Source: Coenobita brevimanus (lineage: Eukaryota; Arthropoda; Malacostraca; Decapoda; Coenobitidae). Taken from it: a stretch of DNA of 64,000 nucleotides. The DNA lies in assembly GCA_032717465.1 (NCBI GenBank), contig CM064664.1:5719173-5783172 (forward strand). The letters run 5' to 3'. The position numbers and the translations under genes are program-made. Below the pieces are notes generated by a model, which did no database searches, was not told where the DNA came from, and saw nothing but the letters and a program-made list of their open reading frames with translations. Below are positions 22,990-32,628 of the stretch, piece by piece; position 1 is the first letter of the stretch; each line of letters starts with the position of its first letter.

Positions 22990-24327
22990 CTCGTGGCTAG
23001 GTGGCCCAGGTGGAAATTTTGGCGACTGTCCATCTCATCCAATGAAACCCTCTTTGTCACAGTGAAGAGAAACATCTTCTTTAGTTACCAAACTAGTCCG
23101 CCACTAACCATCTCCTCAAGCAGTAAGTATACACAAGATGTCAAACAAATGGGATGATAGTTAGACTCATTAAAATAGTTTTTAAGTGGCTTAGGAAATA
23201 AAAGAACAATACTCATCCCCCAATTAGTGGATACTTATCCTATTGTAAATTACTAAGAAAAATAGATTATCGTACAGCAAATGGTAAATCATAGTATAAG
23301 GAATGTCATTAAGTCCAGGAGCAAAGTCCTTACACTGCTGGAGAGCAGCCTTGAGTTCACAGACGGCAAAGAAAAAATAAAGATCCAATTCATTATACAG
23401 AAATAAAATACCTAACCTTTCCTGTTGATGCCGGAATACGCTGAATTGTTTGGAGGGATCTGAACAAAAAAACATTGTAAAATGCACTGCCAGGGCTGAA
23501 GCTACTTCAGAGGACATCGATAAAGCAGATCTTCGAATTTTAAGCACCAAGGGAGAAGAAACTGATTACTTACCCGTTATTTAAATCACTTTCTTCCTGA
23601 CCAGTGGTAAAGGATTGGATAAGGTGATTGAGAAGACAAAGGTTCTCCACAAGGTTTGACACAAGTTCTTCAGAACCCACTGATACGGGTACAAGCTTTC
23701 GCTGAGTTTAAAAGAGGACATCTTTATTTTTCCTAAGGTTCCTACAAGCAGCTTTATGGACACACCTGGCTAAAGCACACTTCTTATCCCACCAAGGCAC
23801 ATGTCACCTTCAAAACTTTCCAGACGTTCGTGAAATAAAAGAAAGGCCAGCCTGATGTACAGTCGTTGTGAAATACTGTTCTGCATCATCAGCCCTTTGA
23901 AAGTTGGGAACACTGTAGTCAAGACTACAGTGTTCTGCAAACTCTCCCCAGTCAGCCGAACCAAACACCAGGGAGGGACACACTTCACCAGCACAGAGTT
24001 GCATGCTTTAACCAGAAAAGGGGGTAATGATCAATACCATCCATATGAGACAAAATCTCACATGAAAAGTTAAGTGAAGAATTACGGGAGACCAATGCAA
24101 GATAAAAGAACAGATAGAATGCCAACTTGTACATGAAACATATCAGCTATCCCGTGCTCAGAGGAGCCAGATCCAAATCTTCAGCAGTAGATGCCAGATC
24201 ACCAAAGGTGTTACATAATCTGTAGTTTCACCCCACAAAGCATGACAAAGATTTAAGTCACCTAAAAGAACAAATGGCCTAGGAAGCTGACGAATAAAGT
24301 GGTCATGGTACATAGGGGCGTGAAAAG
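22990..24327 (-). pseudogene. Jockey-like endonuclease end and reverse transcriptase start, decayed
   Basis: On the minus strand, 24310-24240 reads a PRPFVLLGDLN motif, the catalytic GDxN region of an apurinic-type endonuclease, followed by CHALWGET. At 24004-23810 lies CPSLVFGSADWGEFAEHC. At about 23815-23740 comes the linker HVPWWDKKCALARC, a hallmark between endonuclease and reverse transcriptase in this group. Then ELKAALQQCKDFAPGLNDIPY appears (about 23360-23290), and an NYHPICLTSC-like motif at about 23160-23120. A segment at 22790-23040 appears in the opposite orientation relative to its counterpart at 19925-20110. Confidence 0.68.
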
Positions 24328-25032
24328 GGGGGGGGGAATAGTAGCACGGCCTGAACAGGGTAGTACTTCCGAGGGGAATGGGAATGCTGGTGATAGGGAG
24401 AGCTGGAGCTCCTGTTTCACCTTTTCAGTGTGACAGTAACATGGAGAGTAGACCAGCATACTCTCCCAAACATTCCCTCTATCTATGCACTACACCACAT
24501 GCACTTTACATTTCACACAACGTATCCCACTACGTTACAGGGGTTCGCACCAGCAAGGGCATGCGACCAGAAAACTTTGCCCCCACTACCAAGTGGCAGA
24601 CTTCTGGGGGGAGGCATGGAAGAGGTTACACCAGCATAGATCATGGGTCCAGGGCGAGCTGGGGCTCGGGCCTGTGCTAGAGGGTACAGGGCACTGCGGT
24701 TCCCAGGTTGCCACTTCCTCCCAATAGAGAGGGACCTGAACCTGGGAGTAGTGCCCCAGGAGGCTGCCCTATCAGTGGGTGTATAATGGAGGGATAGTTA
24801 CAGTGCCAAGGCGCGCTTGGAGGGTGTCCCTGCATCTGTCCTGGCAGGGTGCCCCGAGGCCACTAACACAGCCACTGGTAAGCTGGTGGGCTCGGGGTCC
24901 CAGATCCATTGCCTGGACCTGGGACTGTGCAGTGAGTGGGGCCTGTGCTATGTCTATCTCCCTTTATTAATACTGAAGATGACAAAACAAAATAAGTTTC
25001 AAAGCAAGCCTGAGGACAGTAAATCACCCAAG

Positions 25033-25779
25033 GGGATGAGGGTGGGTTCATGGAATGTGGGAAGTTTGAGGGGAAGAGTGGGGGAAGTCATTGAGGCATT
25101 CAGTAGGAGGTGGGTGGATGTGGCATGTTCGCAGAAAGTCCGGTACAGAGGTGGATCAGCCAGAAAGATTGTTGGGAAGGACTGTTGCTATAAGTTGTTT
25201 TGGCAGGGGGAGACAGACGGATATGGAGGTGTTTGTGTGATGGTTGTGGAGAAGTGGGTGGAATATGTTATGAATGTTTTGAGAGTAAGCGATAGGATAT
25301 TGGTAGTGAAAATTCTGTTGGGTAGAGAGATAGCTGCAATTATATCGGCATATGCTCCACAGGCAGGATTGGATGTAGCAGAGGAAGATAGATTTTGGGA
25401 TGATTTAATACGTGTAGTGGGTGGTATGGATGATGAAATAGTGAATTTGGGAGGGGACTTAAATGGTCATGTAGGTGAAGCAGCACAAGGTTATGAAGGA
25501 GTGCATGGGGGATGTGCGTATGGTATAAGGAATGCAGAATGGGAAAGGATACTTGAGTTCGGGGAGGCAACGGACATGATTGTGTGCAACACATATTTTA
25601 GGAAAAGAGACAGTAGGTCAATTACATATGAGTCTGGGGGAAATAGCAGTCAGATAGATTATTTTCTGGTTAGGAGGGGCGACAGGAGGATAGTGACGGA
25701 TGTTAAAGTTATAGGAAGTGAGGAGTGTGTGCAGCAGCACAAACTATTGATTTGTGATATGGTGCTTAAAGAACAGTGA
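25033..25779 (+). pseudogene. RTE-1 apurinic-type endonuclease domain
   Basis: The long frame 24817-25779 becomes protein-like at about 25033 with MRVGSWNVGSLRGR, the N-terminal GSWNV motif of retroelement endonucleases. It continues with ISAYAPQAGL, VNLGGDLNGHVG (the GDLN active-site motif) and SQIDYFLVRR (IDY motif). The usual catalytic glutamate position reads ACSQKVRYRG, where SQ replaces the expected QE, so the nuclease may be inactive. The domain ends in a stop at 25777-25779, and the protein resumes in another frame downstream. Confidence 0.8.
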
Positions 25780-25859
25780 TGAAAAAGAAGACTTATGTAC
25801 CTAGGAGGAGAATATGGAAGCTGAAAAACTAAGTAGTAAGGGATGCCTTCTATAGCGAG

Positions 25860-28081
25860 TTGAGGAGAGTGGTGGCTGAACAGGGAGCTGTAGACCGAGG
25901 CATTAATGAACAGCACAGAGCCCTCAAGAACAATTTCTTGAGAGTTACTGATGTAACATGCAGTTGGACAAGAGGACCACCAAGACATAAAGTAACTTGG
26001 TGGTGGGATGAGTGTGTAGAAGCTGCAGTTAAGGAGAAAAGAAGGCTTTTCCGGGAATGGAAGAAGGGTGGTAGCAAAGAGGAATATTTGGCTGCTAAGC
26101 AGAGGGCTAGAAGAGAGGTATACAGGGCAAAGTCTGAGTCACCGAGACTATTACTTGATAACCTAAATCATGGGGAAAGGAAAAATATGATATTTAGGTT
26201 GGCAGGTCAGGTGAAGAGGGATAATCGGGATATTATAGTTGAGCAGTGTGTGAAGAATGATGAAGGAAGGGTAGTGGTGAACAATGAGGATATTAAAGAT
26301 GCATGGAGAGAGCATTATAACCGGTTGTTGAATGAGGAGTTTGATTGGGACAGGGAAGGTTTGGAGCCAGCAGATCCAGTGTCTGGCCGTTGGCCTTTAA
26401 TTGATGCTGCTACTGTGAGTGAGGCAATAGGCAGGATGCAGGTGGGGAAGGCAGCAGGTGTGTCTGAGTTGACTGACGAAATGTTGAAGGCCTCAGGCAA
26501 TATAGGGGTGAGGTTAGTCACTGACCTGATAAATAGGATTATTTATGAGTGTGTTGTCCCAGATGATTGGCTGAAGAGTGTAATTGTATATGTGTATAAA
26601 GGGAAGGGTGATGCCCTGGAAAGAGGAAATTAGAGAGGTATAAAGCTTTTAGACCAGATAATGAAGGTAATGGAGAGAGTTTTAGAAGATATGATTAGAG
26701 AAAGAGTGGAAATATTGAGTGAAGGATGCAGTTTTGGGTTTATGCCCGGTAGTAGTGGGACCACTGATGGTATATTCATTGTTCGACAGCTTCAGGAAAA
26801 ATATATTGGTAGGAGAAGGGATCTTTATTTTGTTTTTTGTTGATTTGGAAAGGGCCTTTGACAGAGTCCCTAGAGAGGTGGTGAGAAGTGGGCAATGAGA
26901 AAGTTTCTTGGCTTGGAGGAGTGGCTGGTTAGGGTGGTTATGGCTATAAATGTGGGTGCTCACACCCAGGTAAGAGTGAATGGAGATTTGAGTGATGAGT
27001 TTTCTCCGTGAATGTTGGTGTGCATCAGGGGTTCAGTCTTGAGTCCCATGTTGTTTATCATGGTACTTGAAGTCCCTTTCACGTGACTTTAGAAACGGAC
27101 TCCCGTGGGGATTGTTGTATGCTGATGATTTGGTGTTGATTGCAGAGAACTAAAGTGGGAGGTGGGAGGAAAGGTTTAGGAAGTGGAGAGATGTTATGGG
27201 GCACAAGGGTTTAAGGGTAAATGCAGATAAAACAAAAGTGATGATATCTAGAGTTGGTGGCGGTACTGTCAAAGCTGCGAGAGGAGTGGCCATGTGCAGT
27301 TTGCCACGAGGAAGCGTAGGAAGTAATTCCATCTTGTGCAGGTGTTTCTGATAAATGGGTGCATAAGAGATGTAGTGGTATCAGAGGTAGACTGCGAGAG
27401 AATGCTGACTTTATGTGTATGGCGTGTCGGGATGAGCAGGTGGAGATTGGTCAGACATGAAAGGATTGAACTTGCTGGTTAATCTCTTGAGTGTGTGGAA
27501 GAGTTTTGTTATTTGGGAGACATGTTGTGTGCTGGAGGGAGTGGGGCTGGAGCTAGCTCTGTGGCTTGGGGTGAAAAGTGGTTGGAAGAAGTTCAGGGAA
27601 CTCTTGCCTCTCCTTGATATTGAGAGGACTCTCCCTACGTGCTAAGGGGTCTTTGTATGCAGCATGTGTTAGGAGTGTAATGCTGAATGGTAGTGAGACC
27701 TGGGCAGTGAAAAGGAGGGAAGATATTCTGCCAGCTCAGACGTACAGAAATGACAATGATTAGGTGGATGTGCAGTGTGTCACTGCGTCCACAGGCCTGG
27801 AGGGGCTGGGTTTACAGTGGAAGAGTTGAGAGGTAGGATGGGACTGGAGTGTATTGGTGTTGTGATGAGGAGAAGTAGATTGAGATGGTTTGGACATGTG
27901 GAGAGAATGGGGGATGATAATTGGGTGAGGAAGGTGAGGAAGTGTTAATATTGGGGGTGGGGGTTATGAGGGGGTAGACCGAGAAAGACATGGGGCGAGG
28001 TCATTAAGTGTGACCCTCAGGGTTAAGGGACTGAACAGGGAGGCTGCAATGGATCGTGCAGCGTGGAGAGCCGCCATTAGG
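25860..28081 (+). pseudogene. RTE-1 reverse transcriptase and C-terminal region, frameshifted
   Basis: The frame 25860-26633 carries the inter-domain region (TWWWDECVEAAVKEKRRLF, AKQRARREVY), then QVGKAAGVSELTDEMLKASG and VIVYVYKGKGDA, matching the RTE reverse transcriptase start. Palm motifs continue in other frames: an FGFMPG stretch at 26730-26750, DLERAFDRVPRE-like sequence near 26850, and a YADDLVLIAEN-like catalytic motif near 27115-27150. The C-terminal region lies at 27700-28080 and ends with DRAAWRAAI-like sequence. At least four frame breaks are visible. Confidence 0.78.
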
Positions 28082-28165
28082 TGACCAAGGCCGGACACAT
28101 GCAAGCATGTTGGAGCCTTTAAAAACGAAAAAACGGAAACTTGAACAGAATATGAAACTCACTCC

Positions 28166-28540
28166 TCAGGCGTAACCGAACAACCACAGCCTGAAGGAGA
28201 GACCAGACAGTAGGCTACAGCAAAGTAGAGGACGGTCACCTCGAGTATCACTGTCCATAACAGCTGGTGAGTGGAGAACTGTATATCCTCTTAGGGCAGG
28301 GAGAGTCTTGTTTCTGACCATAGTCTCCTGGAAGGCAAATACAGAAGATGAAACTCTGATGCGGGCAGTTAAAGTTCCTCCCAATTTGCTTAAACACCTC
28401 AACAGGTCCACTGTGGAGCAGCTATTACAAGACGAGGCATGGCAGGGTATCTTCCACGCAAATGATAACAGAATTTTGCTACAGCTCCTAAAGAATGTCA
28501 TGAAAGATGGGTTACATACTCTGCAGCTACACTCCTAACC
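28166..28540 (-). pseudogene. Jockey-like endonuclease N-terminal piece
   Basis: The minus-strand frame 28501-28166 contains SSSVFAFQETMVRNKTLPALRGYTVLHSP. The FQET motif corresponds to the catalytic glutamate block of retroelement endonucleases, and the following GY block is also typical. It is the upstream continuation of the endonuclease at 24327 and was separated from it by RTE-1. No clear ORF1 is visible beyond 28540. Confidence 0.55.
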
Positions 28541-29017
28541 GTCCAAAACCCTGAGTTGCTGCAGATGGGATTTTTGTGGGGAAGGTTCTTAACTTACTAC
28601 CATTCATCTATCATGTCATAGTACTTCAGAGATCATAGGACCCCAACCTGGGGTTCCCTCTCTTATTCATAAGTTTTGAAAATGCACCAAACTGTTACCC
28701 CAGGGTAACAATGGTTTCTGCTGGAGTTAAACTTAGAAATCTCGTAGGAAATAGAAAAGCAAAAGCATTTGGAGGCCAAATGCTAATCACTGGCAAAATG
28801 ATCTTGGACCCTAATTATAAGAAGTAATATTCTCTATGTCTTGCTAAGATATTCGCCAAAATACAGTTTGATGTATGACGGCTGGTATTCATTCACCTTT
28901 GATCAAATCCTAACTCAAAAGTTAATCACTTATGTCCATCCACGCCAATTGTTGTTTCATTATGGTTTGGTGAATATTCTTCCACAACTTTCAGATATTT
29001 CAGGAATTTCAGGAAGG

Positions 29018-29018
<1 letters not shown>
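28541..29018. other. Unassigned stretch
   Basis: No coding family, terminal repeat or RNA gene was recognised. It may contain the 5' region of the antisense Jockey-like element. Confidence 0.4.

Positions 29019-29076
<58 letters not shown>
29019..29076 (+). repeat. (AC)n microsatellite
   Basis: Uninterrupted AC run just upstream of the CR1-like element. Confidence 0.98.
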
Positions 29077-29079
<3 letters not shown>

Positions 29080-29302
29080 ATATACTTCCAAAGGAAATAT
29101 ATGAAGTGGTCAGAGCCCTGAGGAGTTTGCTGTATTAGCAGATGACAGGAGCTGCGTCGGGTAAACAGACGAGACCAGGGTAAATTCCGATTCACCCATG
29201 AAAGAGTTTTGGTAGAGTACAATGATGATTAACATATAATTAGACAAGCAGGTGATCTGACAGAGCAGAATAGAGACAATGATAACTCAGGCGAATTAAA
29301 TT

Positions 29303-29686
29303 ATGAGAAACTACACAGAGGAAGTACAAATTAAACGGGCAGAGGTAGCCAAAACAAGTCAAGCTCCAAAAAACAAGATTGAAGCAAAGGCCATGACAAA
29401 AGAGGTGATAGACATCATAAGGAAGAACCCAAGGCTGATAAAGGAAATAGCTGGGGTTTACAGATTTATAGTCATCACTGGTAGAGGTGAAGAAGAAGTA
29501 AGAAACAGAATCACCAGAGACAACAAAGTGGTGGTAAATATATTGAACATATTGAAAGTAGTATCTGACGTAATCTGTGAGAAAGATGCAGAGGATTTTA
29601 AGAGATTTGGGAAATATTAGAGAAACAGGTCAAGGCCCCTCAAAGTGTGAACACTCTACAAGAGTTATCAAAAAATGCTAACAAAA
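29303..29686 (+). pseudogene. CR1-like ORF1 protein, N-terminal part
   Basis: The 105-codon frame at 29303-29620 includes MTKEVIDIIRKNPRLIKEI and CEKDAEDFKRFGKY. This charged pattern, a valine-rich helix followed by a ...RFGKY motif and a basic segment, is what CR1-type ORF1 (nucleic-acid chaperone) proteins of arthropods look like. A stop follows the RFGKY motif. After the TTAA element, a lysine- and glutamate-rich continuation with KEKR-like repeats runs from 32629 to about 32780. Family assignment is by resemblance and position, so it is moderately secure. Confidence 0.5.
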
Positions 29687-29965
29687 TTAACCCTTTCATA
29701 CACGGGGGCCCGGTGAAGAACACAACCGCTCGCACTCTTTCAAGGCAGGATTCGGCCAAGAGAAATCCAACCACTCACTCTCTTTTGACTCAGGATTCGT
29801 CCAAGTGAAATCAACCGCTCACACTCTTTCGAAGTAGGTTGAGTCCAACCATATAATTTGCTGTATTTTTTTTTTCATAAGTTGTTGTTTGATCTTCGTA
29901 ATGAATGAAAAAAAAAAAAAAAAGGAATGACCATATTTTATCATTCACTTATTTATTCAATGCTC

Positions 29966-30829
29966 ATTTACTCTCAGACATATAAACATTTTGGCAATAA
30001 TTATAGAATATTGTAGAGCATTTATCTGCGATCCATTTCGTAAAAAAATGACACTTCTAGCTATACTAGAATTTTTTTTTTTTTTATGGCATCCGGAATA
30101 ACAATAGTTATTCACCACACCTGACCGCGCTGAATGAACTGTTTGATATCATTTCATTCTCGCCCGGCCAGGCCTCACACTCCCCGCATTCCTCACTCAG
30201 TGATTTGTGCGGCATCGAAAAATGATTAGTCATTTCAATCCCCTGCCCTAATTTTTTACTGTATTGTTATGAAACAGATACATGTTACAAATTAATAGAT
30301 GATCTTCCTAATGAATAAAAAAAAATGAAGGATATAAAACACTATACTTTGTCGTTCAGTTATGTAATTATTTACACTCTGACATATATACAGTACTCAC
30401 ACACTGTATTTTTTTCACAAAGAGTAAATGAATACATTACTGAACGACAAAGTATGGTGTTTTATATCCTTCATTTTTTTTTCATTCATTAGGAAGATCA
30501 CTTATTCATTTGTAACATGTATCAGTTTCATAACAACACAGTTAAAACTTAGGGCAAGGGACTGAAATGATTGTAATCATTTTTCGATGCCGCACAAATC
30601 ACTGAGTGAGGAATGCGGGGAGCGTGAGGCCTGGGCGGGCGAGAATGAAATGATACCAAACAGTTCACTCAGAGCGGCCAGGTGTGATGAACGACTATTG
30701 TTATTCCGTATGCCATAATAAAAAAATCCAGTATAGTTAGAAGTGTCATTTTTTTACGAAATGGATGGCAAATAAATGCTCTACCATACTCTATAATCAT
30801 TGCTGAAATGTTTATATGTCTGAGTAAAT
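29966..30829. repeat. Large inverted repeat (about 410-base arms, 40-base spacer)
   Basis: The arm 29966-30380 is the near-perfect reverse complement of 30421-30829. For example, 'ctttgtcgttcag' near 30349 pairs with 'ctgaacgacaaag' near 30440, and 'atttactctcagacatat' at 29966 pairs with the 'atatgtctgagtaaat' ending at 30829. Outer sequence (29687-29965 against 32344-32628) pairs more loosely, best near 'gatcttc.taatgaa'. Confidence 0.88.
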
Positions 30830-32248
30830 TTGGGAAAGCCCCAGGAATTGATGGAGTGTGTGGTGAAATGCTGAAGGATGGGGGAGAGATAGTAGTAGAA
30901 TGGATGTGGAAGGTGTGCAGATTGGCCTGGGAGGCAGGTAGAATCCCGGAGGATTGGAAGTCAGGTATAAGTATTTCCTTGTACAAAGGAAAAGGGGAAA
31001 ATGAAGTGTGTGGTAATCATAGGGGCATTTGTCTTCTTGGTATAATGGGAAAAGTGTATGGTAGGTTACTTACTGACAGAGTTAGAGAAAGAACAGAGGA
31101 ATTAGTTGGAGAAGAACAGGGAGGCTTTAGGAAGGGAAGAGGTTGTGTAGATCAGATATTCATTCTTGGATCTTTAGTGGAAAAGTTTCTAGAGAAGGGA
31201 AAGAAGTTGTATGCAGCTTTCATGGATTTGGAGAAAGCATATGACAGGGTCGATAGACAAGGATTGTGGAAAGTATTAAGAATATATGGAGTAGATGGGA
31301 AGTTGTTGAATGCTGTGAAAAGTATGTATGACGGTGCTAAGGTTGCACTGCGTGTTGATGGTGAACTGGGTGAATTATTCTATTTGAAGGTTGGGTTGAA
31401 ACATGGATGTATCATGTCTCCATCGTTGTTCAATCTGTACTTAGATGGGGGTAATAAAGGAGGTACAAGGTAGGGTAGTGGATGTTGGAGTGGCCCTGGT
31501 GAGAGAGGGTAGTATTTGGAAACTCCCTGTACTGTTTGCAGATGATACTGTGTTGTTGAATGAAGACGAAGGGGAGCTGCAAGGCTTGGTGGATGAGTTT
31601 GGGAGAGTGTGTAAGAAACGGAATCTAAAGGTGAATGTAGAGAAGAGTAAAGCGGTCTTTGAGAGAGGTGAAGTCAGTGAATGTACAGCGAGGTTGGATG
31701 GTGAGGAATTGGAAAATATGAGTATGTTTAAGTACTTGGGTAGTTTGATGAGTAAGGATGGAGGTTTGGAGGGTGAAGTGTTTGAAAGGGTACAGCAGGG
31801 AAGAAAGGTTGCTGGTTCCTTGAAAGTAGTGATGAGAAACAGGGAAGTGAGCATGGAAGTGAAAAAGTTACTACATGACAGTATTATGATACCAACTCTA
31901 ACGTATGGAAGTGAAGTTTGGACGTTGCTGGAAGGACACAAGTCAAGAGTGAGAGCAGTGGAAATGAGTTATTTAAGAGAAGCCTGTGGAGTCACATGGA
32001 GAGACAGGCTGACAAATGAGGATATAAAGGAGCGTTGTGGTGTGGATGTGGATGTGATAGGCAGCGTTAGGAGGAATGCACTGAGGTGGTTTCGCCATGT
32101 GGAGAGGATGGAGGGTGAAAGACTGACGAAGAGAGTGTATGTGAGTGAGGTGGTGGGGGGGAGGAGGGAGAGGCCGAGGATGAGATGGAGGGATGAGGTG
32201 GAGAGGTATATGAGAGAGGGTGTGTGTGAGTTGGGAGCGGGGCAGTGA
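30830..32248 (+). pseudogene. RTE-2a reverse transcriptase and C-terminal region
   Basis: Coding begins mid-domain at FGKAPGIDGVCGEMLKDG and continues with SLYKGKGENEVCGNHRGI and GFRKGRGCVDQIF. The first catalytic block AAFMDLEKAYDRVDRQ is intact. A frame break near 31470 precedes PVLFADDTVLLNEDEG, which contains the catalytic ADD. The C-terminal part includes LTYGSEVWTLLEGHKSR, LRWFRHVERMEG and RPRMRWRDEVERYM. This order matches RTE-clade proteins. The endonuclease is missing through 5' truncation. It has only one or two frame breaks, so it is younger than most neighbours. Confidence 0.85.
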
Positions 32249-32335
32249 AATGGCGGAGGACAGGGCGACGTGGAGGCGATTTGTTTCTGGCCACCCCGAA
32301 CGGGATTGATGCTTCTGGCAATAGATAGATAGACA
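30830..32335 (+). mobile_element. RTE-2 retroelement copy a, 5'-truncated
   Basis: Flanked by the 8-base duplication 'gagtaaat' at 30822-30829 and 32336-32343. The 3' end is 'tctggcaatagatagataga', a short ATAG tandem tail typical of RTE elements. It is inserted into the right arm of the fold-back element. Two further copies with the same tail are at 37709-37957 and 39085-40373. Confidence 0.9.
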
Positions 32336-32628
32336 GAGTAAATGGGCATTGAAAAATTAAGTGAATGATAAAATATAGTAGTTCCTTTTATTCAGATTTT
32401 TTTCGTTCATTAGGAAGATCATACATTAATTTATAACATAAACCAGTTTCAAAACAATACAGTTATAATAAGGGCGGGGGAATGAAATGATTGAGATCAG
32501 TTTCTGACACCGCATGAATCGCAGAGTGAAGAGTGTGGGAGTGTGAGGTCTGGGCTGGACAGACACTGTCACTCAGTACTTGGAAGTGGTTGGACACAGG
32601 TGGCGTCGGAAGAGTGCGAGAGGGTTAA

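Larger units (their letters stand above)
24328..28128 (+). mobile_element. RTE-like non-LTR retroelement (RTE-1), nearly full length, sense
   Basis: It begins after a G-run near 24330, with a GC-richer leader up to about 25000. Endonuclease and reverse transcriptase coding sequence follow, and it ends with 'ggagcctttaaaaacg' plus an A-rich tail at about 28128. Sequence on either side belongs to one antisense Jockey-like endonuclease gene, so the element is an insertion. An antisense copy of its 3' end sits at 33181-33590. No target duplication was recognised. Confidence 0.7.
18734..28540 (-). mobile_element. Second Jockey-like retroelement, antisense, split by three insertions
   Basis: Read on the minus strand, the endonuclease start is at 28540-28129 and its continuation at 24327-22790. 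Reverse transcriptase pieces lie at 23560-22990 and 20140-18900. Guests are an RTE element (24328-28128), a piggyBac MITE (21882-22657) and another TTAA element (20185-20877). The 20878-21881 stretch shows no recognisable retroelement protein, so an additional insertion or rearrangement is possible. Limits at both ends are approximate. Confidence 0.6.
29687..32628. mobile_element. TTAA-flanked fold-back element, family D, with an RTE copy inside
   Basis: TTAA lies at 29687-29690 and 32625-32628. The left end is 'ccctttc' and the reverse complement of the right end 'ccctctc'. The left end has about three ~44-base subterminal repeats containing 'ctc[g/a]cactcttt', and the right end has the inverted counterpart 'cggaagagtgcgag'. 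Without the RTE copy the element is about 1.43 kb and is organised as one large inverted repeat around a 40-base spacer. CR1 ORF1 sequence continues across it. No transposase is present. Confidence 0.78.
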
